Shown here: one piece after another, positions 43,263 through 50,751 of the stretch
Position numbering within the stretch: position 1 is the stretch's first letter
How the letters are laid out: each line of letters starts with the position of its first letter
Assembly (NCBI GenBank): GCA_023255955.1
Contig: JAGDWD010000008.1
Coordinates: 1 to 64,000, forward strand
DNA length: 64,000 bases
Source: Desulfurococcales archaeon
GTDB taxonomy: Archaea; Thermoproteota; Thermoprotei_A; Sulfolobales; NBVN01
Direction: 5' to 3'
Program-made: the position numbers and the translations under genes
The notes under the pieces: model-generated
What the model saw: only the letters and a program-made list of their open reading frames with translations
Told to the model about the DNA's origin: nothing
Databases searched by the model: none

Positions 43263-43759
43263 CCAAAGACCTTAGCAGCTAGCTCGTTCAACTTCCCAGC
43301 AATTAGCCTCTCAACTTCTCTAGGGTCTCTCGAGGTTGCCGTTATCCAGTGTACGTAGGCTACACCTCTCACCCTATCTACGTGTAGAGTTAGAGTACCT
43401 GGGGTGTTTGTTATGGACGATGCTAGGAGGGCTATGCCGTATTCCGAGCGTGGCTTAATATACAGCTTAACTATCTGAGGGTTTATACTAGGTCTCTTAC
43501 TCAGGATTAGCTTAACCATGTTAAAGTGGGACGTAAGCTCGTATAAGATGAAGAAGTATATGTAGCTCAGTAGGTAGGGGACCTTAGAAAGATCCTTTAC
43601 TGTCAGCTCCCTCCTAATAATTAATCTCTCCATAGCTAGAGTTACAGCTAGTGATACTACAGCTCCGCTTACTAGGGTCAGCTCGTTTATAGCTCCACTA
43701 AAAACTAGGTAGAAGGTTAGTAGGAAGCTGAATACTAGTACCTTATTCAGGAGCCTCAT
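43259..43759 (-). CDS. mrpE: Antiporter subunit MrpE (operon 1)
   Basis: A 166-residue membrane subunit with two or three N-terminal helices and a soluble C-terminal part. It contains the family phrase LLASSITNTPGTLTLHVD (about 112-129) and VAYVHWI. It overlaps mrpC by 17 bp and mrpD by 4 bp. Role: structural subunit of Mrp-type complexes. Confidence 0.9.
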   Translation of the reverse strand: MRLLNKVLVFSFLLTFYLVFSGAINELTLVSGAVVSLAVTLAMERLIIRRELTVKDLSKVPYLLSYIYFFILYELTSHFNMVKLILSKRPSINPQIVKLYIKPRSEYGIALLASSITNTPGTLTLHVDRVRGVAYVHWITATSRDPREVERLIAGKLNELAAKVFG

Positions 43760-44156
43760 CCATCTCCACCCCTAGAGGTACCCTAGTATCCGTCGTCCCG
43801 AAGTGCTTGTAGTAGAGGACAGCTAGTCCAAGTAGAAACACACTTACAGCTAGCCCTATTACTATAGCTGTAACCAGTAAAACCTGCGGTACCGGGTCAA
43901 CACTTCTACCTAGAAAGACTCTAATATCCTCCGGTGAGGTAGGTTGCTCAGGTAGTATAGGTGGTGATGGAAACCTATTCGAGATTCTGAACCCCACTAT
44001 GACTGCTAGGATGTATATAGAGTCTGTAAATAGGACTAAAGCTATTATTTTCTTAACTAGTGACGGTCTCGAGAAGATCCCGTAGGTAGCTATAGCTACG
44101 TTAACTACTACGACTGTCATAACTACTGTTACTATAATTGTTAAGGGGTCACTCAT
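43743..44156 (-). CDS. mrpC: Antiporter subunit MrpC (NuoK-like, operon 1)
   Basis: A 137-residue, three-helix NuoK homologue. The pattern includes VDPVPQVLLVTAIVIGLAVSVFLLGLAV (about 87-113), the conserved NuoK-type helix pair. A loop between helices 2 and 3 (about 60-85) is proline-rich, as in other Mrp C subunits. Overlaps the mrpB-like gene by 8 bp. Confidence 0.92.
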   Translation of the reverse strand: MSDPLTIIVTVVMTVVVVNVAIATYGIFSRPSLVKKIIALVLFTDSIYILAVIVGFRISNRFPSPPILPEQPTSPEDIRVFLGRSVDPVPQVLLVTAIVIGLAVSVFLLGLAVLYYKHFGTTDTRVPLGVEMDEAPE

Positions 44157-44634
44157 AGACCTTATCCTCGGCTAGCGATCTTTCCACATCCCCCATCTTT
44201 ACGGATATTAGTAGTAAGCAGTAGGTAAGCCCAGCTGAAACAGCTACAAGTTCAAACAAGTTAAACAGGAGTACAGAGCCTGCTGTAGGGGTATTGAAGA
44301 ACCATGCAGGCATTGTGAGTGGGGCATCTACCTTACCCATGTTCTGCAGTATGTAGCCTCTAACCCCCAATATCGTAGCAGCTATAGGTATAGCTAAGGA
44401 GGTTAGTACTATTAACAGTAAGGCTGTGTACCTAGCTCTAAGTAGCGACTTAACCTTAACCCCAGCTACGTATATGGCCCCAATGGAAAACACAGTAATT
44501 GTGAGAGCTGGTACTATAGCTACGAGAGCACCTCCCTGAAAGCCTCCTCCAGGGCTTAAATGTCCGTGAATAGCTAGGCTAGCACCAGCTACAATTATTA
44601 GTGGAACTACTACCCTAGTGGAAGCTCTAACCAC
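44149..44634 (-). CDS. mrpB: MrpB/MnhB-domain subunit (MbhF-like, operon 1)
   Basis: A 161-residue membrane subunit with the MnhB signature HGHLSPGGGFQGGALVA (about 23-39) and four helices. In operon 2 the same protein is fused to the MbhE-like part. Here it starts at GTG 44634 inside the preceding gene (26-bp overlap), but its upstream sequence in this frame still reads like the fused version (GLSEVVRAS), so the two were probably one gene. See the findings. Confidence 0.9.
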   Translation of the reverse strand: MVRASTRVVVPLIIVAGASLAIHGHLSPGGGFQGGALVAIVPALTITVFSIGAIYVAGVKVKSLLRARYTALLLIVLTSLAIPIAATILGVRGYILQNMGKVDAPLTMPAWFFNTPTAGSVLLFNLFELVAVSAGLTYCLLLISVKMGDVERSLAEDKVYE

Positions 44635-44960
44635 TTCTGAAAGTCCCCGGAACTTAGAGCTAGGGGTTCTCTAACCCTCCTAAAGAGGGTGGCAGTACCA
44701 GATACAGCAGCAAAGAGTACAGCTGTTTCTAGTACAGTGTCGAGAGCTCTATAATCCCACATCGCAGCAGCTACAGCGTTGAGGGAGTACACCGTTAGGT
44801 TAGGGTTCCAGGGGTTAAACGTATTCCCTAGAATGGACTTAGATAGGTCCCTCAGGTCTCTAGCTGGGATGAATCCCAGCCCCCCTAAGCTAAATACTAC
44901 CCCGAGAGCTATGGATAGGGACGCTAAGGACAGTGCTACTACTAGGTCCCTCCTCCTCAT
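44610..44960 (-). CDS. MbhE-like subunit (MrpA C-terminal part, operon 1)
   Basis: A 116-residue membrane protein with two helices and the phrase TFNPWNPNLTVYSLNAVAAAMWDYRALDT (from about 47), which matches the TYNPWNI...AVTAIVWDYRGIDT of the fused protein at 49043-49855. The last residues LSSGDFQKW depart from the homologue after LSS, consistent with a one-base loss in the G run 44645-44648. Overlaps the MbhD-like gene by 4 bp. Confidence 0.85.
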   Translation of the reverse strand: MRRRDLVVALSLASLSIALGVVFSLGGLGFIPARDLRDLSKSILGNTFNPWNPNLTVYSLNAVAAAMWDYRALDTVLETAVLFAAVSGTATLFRRVREPLALSSGDFQKWLELPLG

Positions 44961-45214
44961 TTTTCGTACCTCTCGGTTTTCCTTAGAACAGCTAGTAGAA
45001 GTATGGGTAGTAATCCGCTAGATACCGGTATATATGTTACAACAATGTCCGGAGCCATTAACGTGTAGTGGATTAGTGCATAGCATACTCCTTGAAGAGC
45101 CATGAACACGGCTGAGTTTACTAGATCCCTCTCCACTACAGCTAGGTATGTAGCTACTACCGAGAAGAAGGAGAAGATTAGGACTACTATGAGGGGGATC
45201 ACCTCTAGTCCCAC
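44957..45214 (-). CDS. MbhD-like (DUF4040) subunit, operon 1
   Basis: An 85-residue, three-helix protein with the family core SAVFMALQGVCYALIHYTLMAPDIVVTYIPVSSGLLPILLL. It corresponds to the middle part of MrpA or the MbhD subunit. The acidic residue in APDIV is conserved in both operons and likely lies in the ion path. Overlaps mrpG by 10 bp. Confidence 0.88.
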   Translation of the reverse strand: MGLEVIPLIVVLIFSFFSVVATYLAVVERDLVNSAVFMALQGVCYALIHYTLMAPDIVVTYIPVSSGLLPILLLAVLRKTERYEK

Positions 45215-45567
45215 CCTACACGGTCCTCTGCTATAGCATCGTAAGTAAAGTCCTTAGCTACCTCGTTAGATCTGTAAGCTGCTCTAGCTAGGGCGTGTGC
45301 CCCAGCAGGTGCGAGTACTAGTATTAGTAGTGCCGCAGCTAAGCACATCCCAGCTAGGTAGAACCTCCTTACTCCAAGGTTCTCGAAAACTAGAGAAAGC
45401 ATTGAGATCCCGAGGAGAGGTAGTACCGAACCTCCAATAGCTGAGACGGTCACTGCGTGTACTCTATTGAAGAACCCGTGGAGTCTTAGAACACCGACTG
45501 CTCCAACTAGCTCTAAGAATGCTCCGACTACGAGTAGGGCTAACCCCAGGATGGTTAGGACCGGCAC
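45205..45567 (-). CDS. mrpG: Antiporter subunit MrpG (operon 1)
   Basis: A 120-residue, three-helix subunit with the MnhG signature VGVLRLHGFFNRVHAVTVSAIGG (about 25-47) and a following LLGISML helix. It lies 5 bp after mrpF. The C terminus is a soluble tail. Confidence 0.92.
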   Translation of the reverse strand: MPVLTILGLALLVVGAFLELVGAVGVLRLHGFFNRVHAVTVSAIGGSVLPLLGISMLSLVFENLGVRRFYLAGMCLAAALLILVLAPAGAHALARAAYRSNEVAKDFTYDAIAEDRVGWD

Positions 45568-45572
45568 GAACT

Positions 45573-45851
45573 CTAGTCACCTATACTTTCGGATTCTACG
45601 TACTTCGAGATGTAGATATCTAGGGAATATATCCATAGAGTAAGTATTACAGCACCGACAGCTATCATAGGCTCCCCTAAGTATAGAGCTAGAATAGTCA
45701 TGAATACCGCTAGGTCGTAACTTAAAGCATCCACAGCCAGAACCCTATCAAAAGCTGTTGGACCTCTAACAGCTCTTACTATGAATAACGTAGCTGAAGC
45801 TAGGTAAATCAGTACTACGAACTCTATAGTCCTTATAATAACCTCCTCCAT
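45573..45851 (-). CDS. mrpF: Antiporter subunit MrpF (operon 1)
   Basis: A 92-residue, three-helix subunit with the MnhF core VRAVRGPTAFDRVLAVDALSYDLAV (about 26-50), containing the conserved Asp residues. First gene of operon 1 (order F-G-D-E-B-C-E-D and the second antiporter). The start ATG 45851 is clear. Confidence 0.92.
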   Translation of the reverse strand: MEEVIIRTIEFVVLIYLASATLFIVRAVRGPTAFDRVLAVDALSYDLAVFMTILALYLGEPMIAVGAVILTLWIYSLDIYISKYVESESIGD

Positions 45852-46153
45852 AGGGTTCCCAGTAGTACTTCAGAGTAGCTAAATATACCCTGCTACCAAG
45901 AGTTAGCCGGAATAAGCCATTCCGCGGGAACAAAGCTATAGTTTTACAGCACTGCAGGAGGTATAGAGAGCCTCTAGAGGACCCATAGACGTGTTACATA
46001 CCTCAATTTATATCATTTGAGCGCCCTGCTCATAGAGCCCTATAGCTTCTAGAAGGTTCAGTCATGATCCTGTCTCGGGCCCGCTACTCCCACCTCTGCT
46101 GAGCCATGGTTATAAGATAAAATAGCATAGCTAGAACAACTAGCGGTGAACTA
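45852..46153. other. Divergent control region between Mrp operon 1 and nadK
   Basis: A 302-bp gap. On the minus strand gggtatattt (45881-45890) is a TATA candidate for mrpF. On the plus strand gttataaga (46109-46117) serves nadK. Apart from short palindromic bits (ccgcgg near 45924) I see no further structure or gene. Confidence 0.5.
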
Positions 46154-47002
46154 GTGAAGAGCTTAGGTGTGGTACCGAAACTTGATAGTAGAGATGCTCT
46201 AGCACTCAGCTATAAGATCCTGAAGTACGCTGAAGCAAGGGGTTTGAGGCCCTACCTAGACAAGCGGGCTAGCGAGTACATAGACTGGTACCCCACATTC
46301 AACCTCGGATCGGACTTAGTCGACGTGATAGTTACAATCGGTGGTGATGGGACCATACTTAGGACGTTGCACACTCTGGGGGATATAGTGATCCCAGTGA
46401 TTACTATCAGGTATGGTAAGAGAGGTTTCCTAGCTGACGTACCACCACATGACTACGCGATAGCCATAGATAGACTCATCGAGGGAAGGTACTCACTACA
46501 TGAGTATATGAGGCTCTCAGCAATTATTGAGACACCTACAAAGCCTCCCTACGCTCTCAACGAAGTTGCGGTAGTTACATCACCGAGGTTTAGAGGTAAG
46601 GTAAGTAGATTGAGGGTCTTAAGGGAAGCTAGAGCTGGCGTCATAGAGAAGGTAGTCAGTGTCGTAGGTGACGGTGTCATAGTTTCCACCCCGGTCGGGT
46701 CAACTGCTTACAGCTTAGCTGCTGGGGGACCTATCGCCGACCCGCTCATGAACATAATCATAGTGACACCCTTAGCACCTATATCCCTCTGTTCAAGGCC
46801 GGTAGTCCTCCCGGAGGACTCTAAGGTAGTTATAGAAGTGGAGAGAGGTTCTCACGAAGTCGAGCTCTTCGTAGACGGGGTAGCCATCACGAGGCTGGAG
46901 CCCGGTGAGTCGTTAAGTGTGGTGAAAGCACCTAAACCAGCTAAAATCATAAGGTTCTTCACGGAGGAGTACTTCTCCAGGGTGTTTGAGAGATGCCTAT
47001 AG
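46154..47002 (+). CDS. nadK: NAD kinase
   Basis: Phosphorylates NAD(H) to NADP(H). The 282 residues show GGDGT (63-67), the GKRGFLADV turn, NEVAVVTSPRFRGK (about 129), and the glycine-rich GDGVIVSTPVGSTAYSLAAGGPI (about 176-198), all standard for NAD kinase. GTG 46154 follows GGTGA at 46145-46149. The end overlaps nob1 by 10 bp. Confidence 0.95.
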   Translation: MKSLGVVPKLDSRDALALSYKILKYAEARGLRPYLDKRASEYIDWYPTFNLGSDLVDVIVTIGGDGTILRTLHTLGDIVIPVITIRYGKRGFLADVPPHDYAIAIDRLIEGRYSLHEYMRLSAIIETPTKPPYALNEVAVVTSPRFRGKVSRLRVLREARAGVIEKVVSVVGDGVIVSTPVGSTAYSLAAGGPIADPLMNIIIVTPLAPISLCSRPVVLPEDSKVVIEVERGSHEVELFVDGVAITRLEPGESLSVVKAPKPAKIIRFFTEEYFSRVFERCL

Positions 47003-47496
47003 ACTGCTCGAGGAGCAACATAGTGCTTGACGCTGCCGGGCTCTTCGCTGGGGTTGAGCTAAGTCACGGGATCTTCTATGTGACCGAGAAGGTCCTGAGG
47101 GAAGTGCTGGACCGGGAGAGTAGGATGAGGCTCGAGCTTGCGCAGACATCCGGTAAGATAGTGGTTATTGCCCCACCAAGAGAATACGTATTGAGAGTCA
47201 TCTCTAGGTCGAGGGAGTTAGGGATCCTGGAGGAACTCTCGGAGGCGGATATCGAGGTCCTAGCTCTAGCTGAATATGTAAGGTCCCTATGTGGGAGCTC
47301 AATAATATACACAGACGACAAGCTTGTCCAGGACGTAGCTACCTCACTAGGTATTAAGATCCAGGGCGTGAAGTACTTGGAGAGGTCGAGACCTAGGAAA
47401 TACATTTACAGATGTAGAATCTGTGGATTTACCTCACGTAGCCCCGGAGACTGCCCAAGGTGTGGTATCCCACTAGAGCTTGAGGATATTAGATGA
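46993..47496 (+). CDS. nob1: Ribosome maturation endonuclease Nob1
   Basis: PIN-domain RNase that cuts the 3' end of 16S rRNA precursor. The 167 residues include the PIN acidic residues VLDAAG (Asp13), LSEADIEV (Glu84/Asp86) and YTDDKLVQD (about 107), followed by the zinc ribbon C141-C144 / C154-C157 ending in the short acidic tail. This length and order are usual for archaeal Nob1. It overlaps the convergent amzA gene by 8 bp. Confidence 0.94.
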   Translation: MPIDCSRSNIVLDAAGLFAGVELSHGIFYVTEKVLREVLDRESRMRLELAQTSGKIVVIAPPREYVLRVISRSRELGILEELSEADIEVLALAEYVRSLCGSSIIYTDDKLVQDVATSLGIKIQGVKYLERSRPRKYIYRCRICGFTSRSPGDCPRCGIPLELEDIR

Positions 47497-48025
47497 TGTA
47501 TTCAGCTGGGACCGCAATGCCGGTCCTAGCTAGCTTTTGGGCACACCTACTGCAGAACTTCGAGAGCTTTCTGTCTACGTCGAGGACGCTGTTACTGAAG
47601 CTCATCACGCAGAGACTGTTCCTACAGTGCCCCAACCCCAGGATGTGTCCTAACTCGTGGAGTACCTCCTTAACCACCCTCCTGACGTAGTTTGCTCGGT
47701 CTGTCCACAACCTAAGCCTCCGGAGGAAGACGGATGCCGCTCTAAGCTCCGGTATGGCTAGGCCGAAGACGAAGTTAAGACCTGGGATGTAGCCGTCCGC
47801 GTCAGCTAGGAGTAACCCGATGGAGTCTACGCTCTTCCTGTAAGCAACTAGCCGGACTACGGAGTCGGCTAGGTACTGCCCACGCGATTCATCTAGAACT
47901 TCGCTCGGTAGGCTGAGTAACCCTACGTACCGTACGTCAGCACCTAGAGCTCTAGGAACCTGTGATAGCACGGCCTCCAAAACATCTTCCTCGACATAGC
48001 TAGATGTGTAGACCTCTATGAGTAT
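47489..48025 (-). CDS. amzA: Archaemetzincin metallopeptidase (possible ATA start)
   Basis: Zinc peptidase with HELGHILGLGHC (zinc His 108, 112, 118 counted from TTG 47980), the metzincin Met in CVMSFS and a second zinc site of four cysteines (C119, C124, C143, C146). The first canonical start, TTG 47980, would cut into the first strand. The same frame continues upstream as ILIEVYTSSYVEEDVLEAV, which fits the family N terminus, and a strong GGGGAGG (48038-48032) lies 6 nt ahead of ATA at 48025. No ATG, GTG or TTG exists in this stretch, so ATA may be used as start or is a mutated ATG. Confidence 0.85.
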   Translation of the reverse strand: MLIEVYTSSYVEEDVLEAVLSQVPRALGADVRYVGLLSLPSEVLDESRGQYLADSVVRLVAYRKSVDSIGLLLADADGYIPGLNFVFGLAIPELRAASVFLRRLRLWTDRANYVRRVVKEVLHELGHILGLGHCRNSLCVMSFSNSVLDVDRKLSKFCSRCAQKLARTGIAVPAEYII

Positions 48026-48100
48026 GGTGGTCCTCCCCGATAAGATCTGTTAGATCGAGTAATATCTTCAGGTGTAACATATCTGCGGAACTAGAAGAAG

Positions 48101-48110
48101 CTTAAAATAG
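48101..48110 (+). promoter_or_regulatory. TATA box of Mrp operon 2
   Basis: cttaaaatag, about 35-40 bp ahead of ATG 48140. Confidence 0.45.
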
Positions 48111-48139
48111 CTGGCCTCATATCTTTTTTGGCGGTAAGC

Positions 48140-48424
48140 ATGGACTTGGAGTCTATAGTGACTTCAGTGCTTACAGTGCTTATTCCCCTCTACGTTACTT
48201 CCTTCCTTATCTACGTGGTTAGGGTGGTGAAGGGCCCTACCTTACCGGATAGGGTGTTGGCTGTCGACTCCTTAGGTTACGATATAGCTGCGTTCATGGT
48301 CGTCCTCTCAATACTTCTTAAGTCCCCGCTAATGGTCGTGTGCGGTCTTTCCCTAGCACTATGGATCTACGCACTTGACATATACGTAGCTAAGTTTCTT
48401 GAAGCTAGGGAGATGGGTGGTTAG
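48140..48424 (+). CDS. mrpF: Antiporter subunit MrpF (operon 2)
   Basis: About 94 residues from ATG 48140 (TTG 48128 is a longer option); the ATG aligns with the start of the operon 1 homologue. It keeps VVRVVKGPTLPDRVLAVDSLGYDIAAFMV, matching the MnhF core. First gene of the large plus-strand operon that continues to 59501. Confidence 0.92.
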   Translation: MDLESIVTSVLTVLIPLYVTSFLIYVVRVVKGPTLPDRVLAVDSLGYDIAAFMVVLSILLKSPLMVVCGLSLALWIYALDIYVAKFLEAREMGG

Positions 48425-48426
48425 CC

Positions 48427-48795
48427 GTGATAGATCTTATACTCGTAGCTATAGGGCTTACCCTAATAGCTGTAGGGGTTTTCTACGATTTCATCGGTGC
48501 TATAGGACTTCTAAGACTCCCAAACTTCTTCACGAGACTGCACGCAGCTACTGCTGGTGCTATTGGGGGTGCCGTGGTACCTATGATTGGTGCGGCGCTG
48601 GTGGCTCTTGGCGCGGACTACCTGGGACCGCCGAGATTCTTCCTAGCTGGGGCAGCATTTGCTAGTAGCATACTACTCATGATACTATCCCAAGCAGGAT
48701 CACATGCTATTGCTAGAGCAGCATACCTCTCCGGTGAAGCGAGGGTTGAGCCGGCCCTACACGACGCTCTGAAGGAGAGGGAGGGTGGTGGGTAG
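48427..48795 (+). CDS. mrpG: Antiporter subunit MrpG (operon 2)
   Basis: A 122-residue, three-helix protein with GAIGLLRLPNFFTRLHAATAGAIGG (about 23-47), the MnhG signature. It begins 2 bp after mrpF and ends at the base where the next gene begins. Confidence 0.92.
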   Translation: MIDLILVAIGLTLIAVGVFYDFIGAIGLLRLPNFFTRLHAATAGAIGGAVVPMIGAALVALGADYLGPPRFFLAGAAFASSILLMILSQAGSHAIARAAYLSGEARVEPALHDALKEREGGG

Positions 48796-49046
48796 TGGAG
48801 ACACTATTTCTGTTCATAGCTACTGTAGCCGCTCTCCTCTCAGTAGTAGCTACATACCTCGCTATCCGGGCTAGAGATATGTTGAGTGCCGTCATATTCT
48901 CTGCGGTGCAGAGTACTGCCTACGCTATCATGTTCTACATCTTCATGGCTCCAGACATAGTATTAGTTTACATACCTGTCTCCGTCGGGGTATTGCCGGC
49001 AGTCACCATATTACTAATAAAGAGAACTGAGAGGTATGAGAGATGA
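48795..49046 (+). CDS. MbhD-like (DUF4040) subunit, operon 2
   Basis: An 83-residue, three-helix protein with SAVQSTAYAIMFYIFMAPDIVLVYIPVSVGVLPAV, very like the operon 1 homologue. Overlaps the stop of mrpG by one base and the next gene by 4 bp, indicating translational coupling. Confidence 0.9.
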   Translation: METLFLFIATVAALLSVVATYLAIRARDMLSAVIFSAVQSTAYAIMFYIFMAPDIVLVYIPVSVGVLPAVTILLIKRTERYER

Positions 49047-49855
49047 GGACGCGGGAAGTAGTTATAGCTGTTTCAGTAGCAGCCATGGTTGTTTTACTAG
49101 CATACGCTATCGAGGTAGGAGGGCTTGGCCCGATAGCCCCGCAGAGAATTCGAGACCTAGCAGCTACGTACCTGATAAACACATACAATCCGTGGAACAT
49201 AACACTAAGCTCCCTGTCCCTGGAGGCAGTCACAGCCATAGTCTGGGACTATAGAGGTATAGACACCTTCTTCGAGACCTCAGTCCTCTTCGTAGCAATA
49301 GTTGGTGTAACGTCCTTACTGAGAGGATTTAGAGAGAAGACTGGGTTAAGTAGTGCTGGTCTCTCGGAGATAGTTAAGACTTCGACCAAGGTCTTAGCAC
49401 CCCTGATCCTAGTAGCAGGGGTAGCGATAGCATTACACGGGCACTTAACTCCCGGAGGAGGATTCCAAGGAGGTTCCTTCATAGCCGTACTATTCATACT
49501 ACTCTCAGTAACCTTCTCACTAGACTACGCGATCAGTTACGGTATATCGAGCAGGAAGCTCCTAGCCCTGAGGTCAGGAGGCCTCATAGGTATCCTAGTT
49601 ACATCCCTAGCTCTCCTAATAGCTAGCCTAATACTGGGAGTCAACTCCTACATATTCCAGAACATGGCTAGGGAGGGGGCACCCCTCTCAATGCCCTCCT
49701 GGTTTTTAGATAGACCGACCGGGGGCACCCTCATCTGGTTCAACACGTTTGAGGCGCTAGCTGTTGCCGCAGGTATCTCTCTCGCGTTCCTCGTCCTCTC
49801 CCTGAGGGAGGAAGAGGTAGAGGAGGCCCTGGGCCAGGTGGAGTGGTATGAGTGA
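49043..49855 (+). CDS. Fused MbhE-MrpB (MbhF) subunit, operon 2
   Basis: A 270-residue protein joining the MbhE-like part (about 1-105, with TYNPWNITLSSLSLEAVTAIVWDYRGIDT) to the MnhB domain (about 110-250, with LHGHLTPGGGFQGGSFIA). In operon 1 these are two overlapping frames. About six helices in all. It belongs to the antiporter module that is also part of MrpA/B and of Mbh hydrogenases. Confidence 0.9.
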   Translation: MRTREVVIAVSVAAMVVLLAYAIEVGGLGPIAPQRIRDLAATYLINTYNPWNITLSSLSLEAVTAIVWDYRGIDTFFETSVLFVAIVGVTSLLRGFREKTGLSSAGLSEIVKTSTKVLAPLILVAGVAIALHGHLTPGGGFQGGSFIAVLFILLSVTFSLDYAISYGISSRKLLALRSGGLIGILVTSLALLIASLILGVNSYIFQNMAREGAPLSMPSWFLDRPTGGTLIWFNTFEALAVAAGISLAFLVLSLREEEVEEALGQVEWYE

Positions 49856-50252
49856 TCCTACCTCACTAATGTTCACGACGATATTCATCTGCCTAACAGT
49901 AAACATAGGTATGTCCCTCTACGGGATCTTCGTTAGGCCGTCCCTAGTGAAGAAGTTCATAGCCCTAACGATCTTCTCCGACACGCTGAACTGCTTCGCT
50001 ATCGCGTTAGGGTTTAGGAGAGTTGTAGGTAGCTACCCATCTATAGCTGTTCTAGCAGCATTGCCTGAGTCCCCGGAACAGCTCTCTCAACTAGCATCAA
50101 CAGCTGTGGACCCCCTACCCCAAGCCCTAGTGCTTACTGCGGTGGTCATAGGCCTCGCTGTCTATATGTTCCTAGCTGGCCTCATATTAATGTACTACCG
50201 GTACTACAAGACCACACACGTTGAGGTTGCCCGGGGTGGTAGGGTTGGGTAA
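49848..50252 (+). CDS. mrpC: Antiporter subunit MrpC (NuoK-like, operon 2)
   Basis: A 134-residue, three-helix NuoK homologue with STAVDPLPQALVLTAVVIGLAVYMFLAGL (about 82-110). Overlaps the previous gene by 8 bp. Same order as in operon 1. Confidence 0.92.
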   Translation: MSDPTSLMFTTIFICLTVNIGMSLYGIFVRPSLVKKFIALTIFSDTLNCFAIALGFRRVVGSYPSIAVLAALPESPEQLSQLASTAVDPLPQALVLTAVVIGLAVYMFLAGLILMYYRYYKTTHVEVARGGRVG

Positions 50253-50751
50253 GATACTCAGCTACCTAGCTGTCTACGCCTTAGTCTACGGATTCTACGT
50301 AGTGTTCTCAGGAGCGACATCGGCCTTCAGCCTAATCCTAGGGGCTGTAGGATCCTTACTGGTGTCGCTGATAGTAAAGCCTCTAATAGTCTCGCGGGAG
50401 CTGAAGCTAGCGGACATTAAGAGGTTGGGGTATCTGATCTACTACTACATCTACTACATGACGGTCGCAGAAGTTAGAGCTCACCTAGGGATAGCTAAGA
50501 TAGTCCTCAGCAGGAAACTCAAGATATCCCCAGCTATAGTAAAGGTACCGTACTACGTTAGCAGTAGCTACGGAATGACCCTCATAGCAGGCTCCATAAC
50601 GAACACCCCGGGAACTGTGGTGGTGCAGGTCGATACGCAGAGGAAGTTCCTTTACGTCCACTGGCTCGTTGCTACCACCTTCGAGCCGGAGAAAGCTAGG
50701 GAGAGTATATCATCGGAGTTCGAGAAGTTCGCACAGAAGATCTTTGGGTGA
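50245..50751 (+). CDS. mrpE: Antiporter subunit MrpE (operon 2)
   Basis: About 168 residues with two to three N-terminal helices and TLIAGSITNTPGTVVVQVDTQRKFLYVHWLV near residue 117, the MrpE signature. TTG 50245 is chosen because GGTGG lies just before it; TTG 50221, 50227 and GTG 50236 are in-frame alternatives. Overlaps mrpC and, by 4 bp, mrpD. Confidence 0.88.
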   Translation: MGKILSYLAVYALVYGFYVVFSGATSAFSLILGAVGSLLVSLIVKPLIVSRELKLADIKRLGYLIYYYIYYMTVAEVRAHLGIAKIVLSRKLKISPAIVKVPYYVSSSYGMTLIAGSITNTPGTVVVQVDTQRKFLYVHWLVATTFEPEKARESISSEFEKFAQKIFG

